A stretch of DNA of 64,000 bases from Zarea fungicola (Eukaryota; Ascomycota; Sordariomycetes; Hypocreales; Cordycipitaceae), in contig FWCC01000120.1 of the NCBI GenBank assembly GCA_900169235.1, positions 124,001 to 188,000 of the forward strand, given 5' to 3'. Position 1 is the first letter of the stretch. Each line of letters starts with the position of its first letter. Of the stretch, positions 55,002-64,000 are shown piece by piece. The notes beneath the pieces were generated by a model, which saw only the letters and a list, made by a program, of their open reading frames with translations, searched no databases and was not told where the DNA came from. The translations under genes were made by a program, and so were the position numbers.

Positions 55002-55704
55002 ATGCCGCAGCAAGCAGATGACCCGGAACCCAAGAGCCAGGCACCGTTGTTTCCTGGGCAGTTTTGCAAACCGAGAGTCGGCCGCCTGAAAGTGGGCGAG
55101 ACTCTGCAACCGGTAAATCAACACCGCACTGAGAAACATATAACCTCAATTTGTGGCTGATCCTTTTGCCTTTATTGCTTGATAATTGAAGATACGACGT
55201 ACAGCTCAAGATCTGTACCTCTTTCGCGATGATGTTGGCGGTCGCTCTGCTCTTGTCCGCGACCCCAAACCCTGCGAAACATCCGATGACAATACCCAGC
55301 TAAAGCAGCAAGCAACAAAGGCTCCCATCAATAAAGTTCATAATGAGAACAACTCAACTCTCTTTTCGGAGCGGCATGATGCAAAATCCCGACTGAGCAG
55401 GCGCTCGGGGGTTGCAACAGATGACAACGGCCAGTCAAGCCATCTCCGACACATTGCAGTAAGTGTCCTTCTCGAAACGAAAAAGGTATCAGCATGAACC
55501 TAACCGCACCAGTATAAACACATTAGTACTGATATATCGTGCCATCAGTGTGGCGAAATAAGCAGCCCGGAATGGCGATCTGGCCCAAAAGGGCCTGGAA
55601 CGCTGTGCAATGTCTGCGGGCTTGTGTATGCAAAGCAGGAAAGCCACCGACGTCGCGAAAGGTTGAAACCGGAAAAAGCAATTTCACACAGAAAACGGAA
55701 GTAA
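55002..55704 (+). CDS. small GATA-type zinc-finger protein (CX2C-X18-CX2C)
   Basis: My model has three phase-0 exons, 55002-55112, 55192-55458 and 55513-55704 (introns of 79 and 54 nt), giving 189 aa. It is absent from simple long-ORF lists because no exon is long. Exon 3 encodes an unmistakable GATA finger: CHQC, then 18 residues including SPEWRSGPKGPGTLC, then CNVCGLVYAK. The X18 loop is the subtype of WC-2, NsdD and similar fungal factors; the usual Ala in C-N-A-C is Val here, and W-R-R/K is W-R-S. It is followed by a basic tail (SHRRRERLKPEKA and HRKRK), which should bind DNA and act as a nuclear signal. Exon 2 (IRRTAQDLYLFRDDVGG onward) has no domain I know. The finger is certain; the 5' exon and start are tentative. 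It could be the 3' end of a larger or decaying gene. Confidence 0.6.
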
Positions 55705-56229
55705 TCATGATAGCTCTGGAGTCAAATCTGGGCCCACAAGTTGGGCCTCTCTGGTATTGTCAAAACCGCATACATTTGTGACTCTTTCCATTTGGAGTTG
55801 AACTCTTTTTTTTAACATGTCACAGATTTGTTCCATCCACTGTTTTATATACTGTTTTTGACTCAATATAAGTATGATTTATTTATTTTTTTCATAAATT
55901 CAAAAAGTTTCTTTAATCCCTCCACTCTGAAAGGTGGTTCTCTTTAACCATTACATGACCTCGATGGTGGTTTCAAAGCATGGCGGTCGATCACGATAGA
56001 ACTGGCGGGTGTTCCGGGTCGTGGCGGCTGTTGATATCTTCTTGAATTCGCTTTCCAACATCATAATGATGGTATTTTCCCATGACTGTGGCCGGGGCTA
56101 ATGAAAAAATTGTCTGCACTTGGACGGGAAACGACGCGATTGTCACACGGGAGCGAGGATAACATTATGCACAGTGCGTATTTATACTGCAAACTGCATA
56201 AAATCTAGACTCCCAATACAAACCGATGA
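55705..56229. other. intergenic
   Basis: This 525-base gap lies between the GATA gene and the GH78 relic. It is AT-rich near 55800-55920 with T and A runs (possible 3' UTR). Nothing else is seen. Confidence 0.4.
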
Positions 56230-58745
56230 AAGTGTTATCACTAACACTCGTGTACAAGGTTATCTCAACTGCTCAGCTATGTACCGGGAGGCGCTCCGTG
56301 TCGGCTACCCTGAGCCACGCTTTTTTGAAAGAGTTGAAAAAATACCAAACCCTGGGAACTGTCGGTGTACGATATGAGATAACAAAGACTGAAAGCAGCA
56401 AGGACAATATGCCAAGCGGCCAAAACCAACCTGCGAGGTTATGGAGTGGAGGAACAGTCTTCCACACCGTGGTTGATTGGACCACAGCAGTGGTCCAGCG
56501 CAGTACGTACCGCGACACAGCTCGATATTGACGACAATGCTTTGAAACGACCAATAACAAAAATTGAGTTTCCTACGAGGAACGATGTTGCCTCAACTGG
56601 ACTCCGTATACCCGCTTTTTGTTGTATCAGGCACACCTGGATACTCATCGCGTCGGTGACAGTACTCTCACAGGGTAGCAATCGTTCCACTATCGGCATG
56701 GATATGATATATCAGATGTGATGAGCAGCATCAGGAAGCGGCGGATTGTCGTCGGCGTCACTGTTGGCAAGGGATGGCTCTTGGGTGGCATCACTTGGTG
56801 CAGGCAAACTATTGGGGGAAAAACCCATGGCTTGTGATGCCTACTCAGGGCTACTCTACAGGAGGGCAAAACTGTTTCAATGACAACAATGGTTGAATCA
56901 TGGAAATCAAGCACAGACCCTATAACGTTGTCGGAAATTTATGACGGAGAAATATACAAATTTCGACCCAAATTCGGCATTGAGAGTCGGGAGATACTGT
57001 CATTGATAGCGCGAACTGGGCGGGGATTAACCAAATGTCACCTGCAAAGGATTGATTCATGTAACCCAACGGCCCGCCAGGTGGAAAATTTGAGGAGAGG
57101 CAGCCATAAAGAATTTTCAATTCCCCATCTGGTACAACTCTGGTCGATTTCGGTCTGGACCTAGTGGGACGGCTGCAGGTAAAGGTCAAAGGGCCGGCCG
57201 GCACAAGTATTACCCTGCATCACGCAGAAACACGGACAAGGGTCGAAGGTAAGCCACCAAACGAATCGCTTAGAACTTTGGAAAGGCCACAGACAATCTA
57301 ATTCTGCACGGCAGGGGTACCCAGATAATGAGAACCAAGTTTTTCTTCACGGCATTCGCTGACGCTCCGATTGATGGCTGGCCGACAGGTATGCCCATGG
57401 ACAAGGGCATTATCAACTCCATTCTTCTTAACAACCTTGAAAAATACAGTGTGGTTTGAATGTTTGCACATATTGCTGAACAAATGTCACAAAAATGTGT
57501 AGTGGTCGACGAAGGGCAGCGTTCTCATCTCACCACCTCTGGAGAGGCCCCCACGCGCGATCAGAGATTGACATGGGCTGGAGACACGCACCCTTTCGGA
57601 CCTCCCGCAAATTTTCTCTACAATACTAGGGTTTCTGGCGGGGCTGGCATCGCGGTATGTGGCCGAGATGCAGAGACGGGGTTCGATAAAGGGGCCGTTC
57701 TTGGCGTCAACCCTGCCGGCAGAGAGTGACGACCCGGGAGTCGCTGTATGGTCAGATGTGGCCGTCGGCTGCCCCCGGGACCTCATTCGGGCGGAGCAAT
57801 TCCCTCAAGGCAAGGCCTGGATCGACACAGGGTTGCCCGAAGCGAGGTCGGTCTGCGGCAGCAAGATACCTTTCAGCTTGGCGACTGGCCTGTTCCTGGG
57901 GCTTCCCCCGGAGACACCACGATCAAGGCACTGCCTGCTGATGCTTCCCTCATCTGCATGACGAAAATCCTTGCCACAATGTCAATTGAACTGGGTGAGG
58001 AGGCTCTCGAGAAGCAGTATCGCTCCACGACATGCGACTTTGCGCCAACGGCGTTGCCCAAGCCTGGATTACAACACGGCTAGCACCCTGGCCAACAGAG
58101 TGCGACCGGCCTCCGTGCTGACCCTGCACTTTGTTCATGACCTGCGCTGCTGCCGGCAATGCTGACCCAATCGACAGGGGCGATGGCGGCGAGATGGCTG
58201 CACACGGAGAGCATGCCGTCGCGGCGACCAGGCTGCAGCAGACTGTCGCTGTGAACGAACGACTACCTCGCCGGCACGGGTTTCGCTGGCACACACCTGC
58301 GTTGGGCCCCGCGCTGCAGAACGCGGGCGCCACAGGGGACTTTTATCGCACGCTCCTGCAGAAACAAATGTGCTGTCGTGGCTGCACCAAGTGGTGATGA
58401 ACGGCAGGGCGACGTGGGAACGATGGAACAACAAGTTGCCGGACGGCACCGTTACCACCGGCACCACAACAAGGTTCTACCACTATGATTGGGCTCCGTC
58501 GCGGCCAGGACTCATGACACTCATTGGCGGTCTCGCACCAGCGGAAGCCGATAGGAAGTTGGTTGGTGTGGAACCCATCCTAGGCAGGAGGCATAACGAG
58601 TGCCGATGCTCGCTTCATTGGTTCCTACGGCGAAATCAGGCCGAACTGGAAGATATAATCCGCGGGATTTCAGCTGCAGCTATGGATGCCGCCCAAATCA
58701 AGGGCCAGCATGAGACTACATGGAGGCACCAACAAGATTTGTCAT
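56230..58745 (+). pseudogene. GH78 alpha-L-rhamnosidase, decayed
   Basis: Fragments colinear with a full-length bacterial/fungal GH78 alpha-L-rhamnosidase occur in shifting plus-strand frames with stops between and within them. In order: REALRVGYPEPR (about 56285); VGVRYEITKT; VGKGWLLGG; ESWKSSTDPITLSEIYDGEIY (about 56898); LVGRLQVKVKGPAGTSITL (about 57140); DGWPTGMPMDKG; VWFECLHILLNKCHKNV then stop; TRDQRLTWAGDT (about 57553); VAVWSDVAVGCPRDL; AWIDTGLPEA; FQLGDWPVPG; ADASLICMTKILA; RTLLQKQM; HQVVMNGRATWERWN (about 58385); LIGGLAPAEADR; and ITSADARFIGSYGEI then WKI and a stop (about 58590-58655). At least six frame changes and several in-frame stops preclude one product. The general-acid motif D-E-R reads D-Q-R here, while the W-E-R-W of the second Glu is kept. 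GH78 removes rhamnose from plant glycosides. Confidence 0.85.
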
Positions 58746-60060
58746 GGAATCAGGATTCCATGAGTGATATGAGTAAGAATTTGAGTTGGGGGGAAACCGC
58801 CGAAAGGGTTGTTACAAGATAATGTCGGCCTTTAATTTAAATTCATTTAATCAATTTATTTTATTTTAGAGTTGATCAACAGCTTGGTGGAAGCCATGTG
58901 TATAGTCGGCTCCATTAGTGTCTTGAACTTGCTTATGGTCAAGCAATCAAAAGAGATAGACGGCTAACTGGATGCCTAGTCTTATTGCTTACGGGTGTGG
59001 GGTTTTCTGATAAACTATTTCGAAGGGGCCGTGACGATCCAAAATTTTGACCAAACAGAAATGGGCTACTCGGCAGCCTGGTATCAAGTGTCTAATTTAG
59101 GTGATGACATCTTAATGTTGGCCCTGTCAAGCCACATCGGTCGAAAGGACCCCAAAAAAACACCCAGAAGCGAGATACGGTTGACGGCAGCACACACACC
59201 CCGGCCGAAAGCCAACCTATATGGCAAAGAATCAAAGTTCTGACGTGCTATAGTTCCGGACCTTCCGTGATTCGCCGTGACGGATCAGGCGTTCTCCTGT
59301 TCCTGGCGCCACTCTTCTTACTCGGTAACGATATGAGGAAGAGAGAAAGAAAACGGGATCGATGTTTCACGGATAAAGGCAACGACCAAGACCAAAACCA
59401 ACCAAAACTCTGGCAGATTTAGGAGGAAAGAGGGGCACAGATTACACCACCTGCCTCTTCTCTGCTTTTCCCCCAAGGGTTTTCTGTGTTATTACACACC
59501 TTCTTGTTTTGGCCCACGCCTTGCCACAGGGCAGACGTGCGGCGGGCTCATTGGCTGCAGCAGGCCCCTCTGCTTCTGGAAGAGATTTCTGGCTGCATAT
59601 GCGTGCGTCGGGCTCCCGGGTTCGTTCAAAAAATGAGCAGGGCAGGCATGTAAGCCGGTCGTCGCCCGCTAAAATAGAAACTGACCTTGATAGAGCAAGG
59701 CCCCGTAAGCACCAAAAAGATAAAAAAGAAAAGGGCATGAAACAAGAAACGTCCTTGAGAAATGGTGCATAAAGACTAAGCCTAAAATTAGACAAAACAC
59801 GAAAGGCAAAATAAAAGAATAAGAAACCCAAGCAGGAAACACAATAGTCAAGGTTACTCCATAACTAGGCATTAAGAAAGAGTGGGAAAGACGCAGATGT
59901 ATTTTGTTATACCCGCTTTCCCATGTATCCTGCAAAATAACGGATAAGGTATCCATCGTCATCTCCACGCTTGTCGGCAACGATGTCCAAAACGAGACAG
60001 AGGCACAGTTTCTGTCTTGCAAAAATCGGGTTCTTGTATGGAGACTCTTTGCATCTCAGA

Positions 60061-60076
60061 GGGGGGGGGGGGGGGG
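60061..60076 (+). repeat. G16 homopolymer
   Basis: This is an uninterrupted run of 16 G. Such a run could form a G-quadruplex or be a length-variable site, and reading errors are likely. Confidence 0.9.
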
Positions 60077-61748
60077 TTCTTGCAAGACGACGGAAAAATA
60101 ATTTACCTTGAGACCTGTGTCTTCTTGTGCAGAGAGAAGATCGAACGATTTCGAGTTCAGCCTCACCGGCAACATTACCGTGACAGTATGCACGAACGTG
60201 GATATAAGAAATAAGCAATCAGCTTTTTCTTCCCACTTTCAGCTGCTGATAATTTATTGTTACTCGCAAGGATGGCGTTTGGTTAGACAATTTTTGCATT
60301 ATTTTCGTCGCTGAGTTGTTTGCCGATTTGTTAGTCTTGCGGCCCACGCCCTATGGGAGATGGGAGATAGGATGAGTGGCAATGACGCAAACGTTTTGAA
60401 TCAGTACTACCTGCCGACTTTGGGAAGATTGCAGGCATATCTATGTCTGGTGTGTTGCTGACTTGAGCCGTGTTCCGAGGGCAAGTGAGAGACAGAGTGC
60501 GTGCACAGAGTGATCTGCAGGATTCAACGCGCAGTAGCGTTCGGACTTTTGGAGTTTTATCATTTCGCGCAAGGTAATTTTCGTCTGAATCACTTTTTTA
60601 AACCTTTTTCTTCTTTTTTTAACAAAGTGCTTATCATGGCTACTGCTGATTCAGCCAAAACAGTCAGACAGGCTCTGAAACAGTTCTTACTGGCACGCAC
60701 AAGCCAAATAGTCAAAAGAAGCTACCCGAATAGAGCAACTCGAGAAAGCATCACCTTCTCAATTACAGTTTTAACTGAGCTTCGGTGTAATCAAGGAGAC
60801 TGAGATAGACGACCGAGAAAATGTAGATCCTGCGGGCAGGGTCAAAGTAAACAGATCTCAGAAAATACCGAATGCGTGCGCATCTCGTTCCCCATCAACG
60901 GTTCCCGGTCTATGTAGGTAGGGGGGGGTTAGATGCAGGCCGACAATTGGACAAACCTGCCTCTTGAGCTGTATAGCGACTATTGTATTCGGAAGGATGT
61001 GCATTACTTTGCTCGTCGGAATGGAAGCTGAAATAAGGTCCGAGATGCGCGTAATCTTTCGGCCGGTGCGTTTGCGTGAGTGGCCACCGGAGATATGCAG
61101 CTCACGTTGAGTAGAAACAGAGCAAACACTTGAAAACAAAAAGACATAAGAATAGCCAAAAAAAAAAATGCAATTTCACTGCCGACACTATGCAAGGCCG
61201 CCTGTTTCTTAATAGACCTTGGCCAGATCACGTCAAGTTGATGGAATATCTTTGCTTTCAACGTTACACACTTCATCGCCCCAACTCAAGCTGCCCTCCT
61301 AAGAAAGAGTGGTTCAAAGGGGAAAATTGGCCGGTGGACTTACCCTAGGCAAAAAAATAAAGACATGATAAATACAAAGGTAGAGAAAGAGAAGGCAGGG
61401 GAGGGGGTGGTGCCTGTGAGCGGATGCCGGCCATACCATTCCTAGTACGGACACATTTCAGGGCTATCTGCAGATTTATAGTGGATTGTGCTTTTAGTTC
61501 CCTGCCGGCAGGTATTAGAAAAGAGGTTAACTTTGTTGATGTACTACTGATAATACGCAGGATCTTATTCCTGGTGGGCTCATAATTAAGAGAGTTGCGC
61601 GATATCAAGCCCATGTTTTCTCATACGAAGATTTTTTGCTCATAGCTGTCCCCTCCATCTTCTTGTAGATTCCATCCTTGCGTCCCAAATACGGTGGTTT
61701 GTTTTGTTTCCTCCCGTTTTTATGTCTTGCGATTGAACTTTAAACTCA

Positions 61749-61787
61749 CCCCCCCCCCCCCCCCCCCCNNCCCCCCCCCCCCCCCCC
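61749..61787 (+). repeat. poly-C tract with a 2-base N gap
   Basis: Twenty C, then NN (61769-61770), then seventeen C. The Ns show that the assembler could not resolve the run, so the true length is unknown. Open frames crossing it are artefacts. Confidence 0.95.
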
Positions 61788-64000
61788 TTTTGCCTTTTCG
61801 CTTCGGCTCTCGTCGCGCGGCACGTCTTCCACACCACGAACAAACTTCAATATAACGCCACAAAGGCTTGTCGTTCCTTTCGTCCAATGGCGCCGCCACA
61901 AACGGCCTCATGAAACATGGGGAGAGTCGCGAGAATATGGCAGAGAGCATGGCACTGGAAAAAGAAAAACGAAGACGTCGGAAAACTCTGCAAAGGCACA
62001 AAAAAATTTGACACGGACAGGGGGAGGATCCTCAAACCGCAACGGGCAGGTATATTCCGCACTACTGTACTCCAGGAGTGGTGCCGTGTTGCCTTTATTG
62101 AGGCTGAAGATGCAGGGTCTCCAGTATCAGTGGAACGTGACGTATGTGGTAACTACCCAGTACGTTTTTGAAATGAAGCAAAAGCAAGCCACACAGTTGC
62201 AACCATCCGTTCTGCGAACCGTTCCAGCTCGCTTCACAAGCCTGCATAGCTAGGCTGAGAGAATCGCGGGGCCGTTACAGCGAAAAAAAAAACCTTGAAC
62301 AAATTGAACAGAATATGCCCCCATTCCCCATTTAATTTAAACTAAAAGAGGGTCACGGAACAGCACTCGGAAAGACAGTGCCGAGTTGATGTCCATTTGC
62401 TGTACATCTCGCGCATTTTGCGGGGACGAGCATTGTGCAAAATGTCAACATGATGTGAAAGAAGAGGGAAAATGAACGTCTTTTCATGCATGAACAGCAA
62501 TATTTGAACACCATTACCACATCCCTCTCCGCGTATGTATTACTCGATCCGTTCGTAGCTTGGTTGCTATACCGTTTGGACAAGGGGCCTTCGGTTACAA
62601 TCTCTCAAGGGGGGGAGTGAACAGAAGTGTCTGTAAAGAGAACTTGAAGATGGCATCATGATGCCATGCTGCATTACAAGTTGCGTGAGCAAAAAAAAAA
62701 AAAAAAAAGAGTTTATCCAGCGGCCAGATAAATCACACCTACTTCTACGTGGCTTTTTGTCCGGGGGCGGATTACGCTGGCTGGCTTCGCGTTGACTGAT
62801 ACTTTGGGTTTAAACTCCTCGATTGTGCATATACGCAACCTTGCCATTTGGGGGACAAGAAAGAAATAAATTAAGCCAAAAAAAAGTTACCTGGTAAACC
62901 CTTTGGGAGCCGGAAGTACTTGCCGGGTCAACCTCCAAACCACCGCCATCCTTGCGACAGCTCGGCCGCTAAATTAGTTGGCCGGCAATAGCTTAAGCAG
63001 AAAAACGCCTCTTGTCAGCTGTCAGCCTGTCAAGCCATCTTTCAAGTTTCCCTTCACTTGAGATCCCCCCCTTGTCAAAGGTGGCGTTTGGTGTTGAAAA
63101 CGAGGCGTTAAAACAGGGCTTCTGCCACCGCCGCAGGCCAGAAGAAGCCCCGTCCTCGGAGATGAAGTCGCCGGTTTCCTTCATTTTCCTACTGGTGCAT
63201 CGTCTTGACACCTGTTGAGTGACTGCGTGTGGTCAATCACGCGAGCGGCGGCGTCGGAGAACTCGCAGAAAGCCACGGTTCAGCCACAAAGATACAACAC
63301 ATACTGATCGGGTGCTGCTCTTTTGCCCTATTTTTATGGTGCTTATGGCTGGCGGAAAGGCGGGAAAAAAGAGGCTGGATTAATTTAGGATCCCATCCAA
63401 TCACAAAGACACCGCGGATTTGAAATGATGGCTTCGAATCACTTTTTTTTGGACTAAGTGCACAACTTAATCCAGCCTTTATGATTTATCTCCGGCGTTC
63501 CTTGGTCAATGTAGATTTCCAATTTAAATCAAGAATAGAAGAGAGAAAAGGCCGTTGGAGAAAGAACAAGGTGTGGCGCGAGTTGCGACGTTGAAGAGAA
63601 TGGGACTCGGGTAAGTTGGCCGATTTCTCCCACTCCATGTGTCGCACACACACATAGACAAACTCAATGTAACATAATGAATGATGCAGGTTGGGTTTAT
63701 TTTGGTTGATGGATTAAAAAACCGGGTTCTTCCGTTACAGCTGAAGCCGTGAAATGTTGCTGCACATTCACTGCAAGCGCCTTCTCCGTATTTTGTACGA
63801 TGAATTGTATACTCAACACAACTTCCGTGTTTTATTGCCACGGCGTCTCAGAAAGGCATTCTCAGCAGGATGGCTGTGTATACTGAACTATCAATATGCG
63901 GCAACAGGTTGAGTTGCTCCAGCGCTCCAACATAATTATTAGTGGAGTGATTCGGCAGTGTTTATACCGAAGTAGCAACTGTCCGACCGTAACCCTTCGT

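Larger units (their letters stand above)
58746..64000. other. 5.3-kb region without a recognisable gene
   Basis: Six-frame reading shows only short frames (under about 120 codons) without motifs; a hydrophobic minus-strand frame at 59669-60022 is AT-driven. The region contains a G16 run (60061-60076), a C run broken by NN (61749-61787), several A runs (for example near 62692-62708), and short inverted arms AACGCCTC / GAGGCGTT near 63004 and 63098. No transposase, reverse transcriptase or tRNA was found. The region may be decayed or subtelomere-like, but no telomere repeat is visible. Confidence 0.5.

Noticed and set aside
59669..60022. hydrophobic 117-codon minus-strand frame
   Set aside because: The hydrophobicity follows from T-rich DNA, and there is no conserved motif or signal.
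61640..62001. Gly-rich frames across the poly-C/N tract
   Set aside because: They are artefacts of the homopolymer and the N gap.

Overview
The window is about 64 kb of nuclear DNA from a filamentous ascomycete (Pezizomycotina). A Sordariomycete, probably hypocrealean, is the best guess, but the sequence alone does not fix the species. The evidence is short GT-AG introns (mostly 53-160 nt, with CTAAC/CTGAC-like branch sites), compact genes on both strands, one gene per about 3 kb, and typical fungal families (MTW1, SUR2, ENA ATPase, GH128, DUF4246). All multi-exon models below were joined by hand, by finding donors and acceptors whose phases agree and whose join restores a known motif.

Layout. 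0-5 kb: the 3' end of ribosomal protein L7, the mitochondrial Fe-S assembly factor ISA2 (minus), and translation initiation factor eIF3c. 5-12 kb: a DUF4246 protein (minus), a seven-helix membrane protein with a Gly-rich tail, and a Gtt1-like glutathione transferase. 12-24 kb: a mitochondrial PPR protein, kinetochore protein MTW1 (minus), a proline-rich protein built from duplicated exons, TCTP (minus), and sphinganine C4-hydroxylase SUR2. 25-40 kb, all on the minus strand: a protein with an AMPK-type glycogen-binding domain, SWR1-complex subunit VPS72/YL1, a SulP transporter with a STAS domain, and peroxisomal 3-ketoacyl-CoA thiolase with a PTS2 signal. 41-54 kb: a GPI-anchored GH128 glucanase, an ENA-type P-ATPase, a small secreted cysteine-rich protein (minus), and a secreted S10 serine carboxypeptidase.

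54-64 kb is different. It holds a short three-exon GATA zinc-finger gene, then a decayed but nearly full-length GH78 alpha-L-rhamnosidase spread over several frames with stops, then over 5 kb without a recognisable gene. That last stretch contains long G and C homopolymers and a 2-base N gap.

The genes are mainly housekeeping and do not form a metabolic cluster. The most unusual features are: (1) the tandem exon-intron duplication near 17.6-17.9 kb, where the two introns are more alike than the exons they flank; (2) the GH78 relic, in which the Glu expected to be the general acid reads as Gln; (3) the small GATA-finger gene beside it; (4) the eight-cysteine secreted peptide; and (5) the H-x-E...H...R pattern in the DUF4246 protein. 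I found no CRISPR array, rRNA, convincing tRNA or intact transposon.
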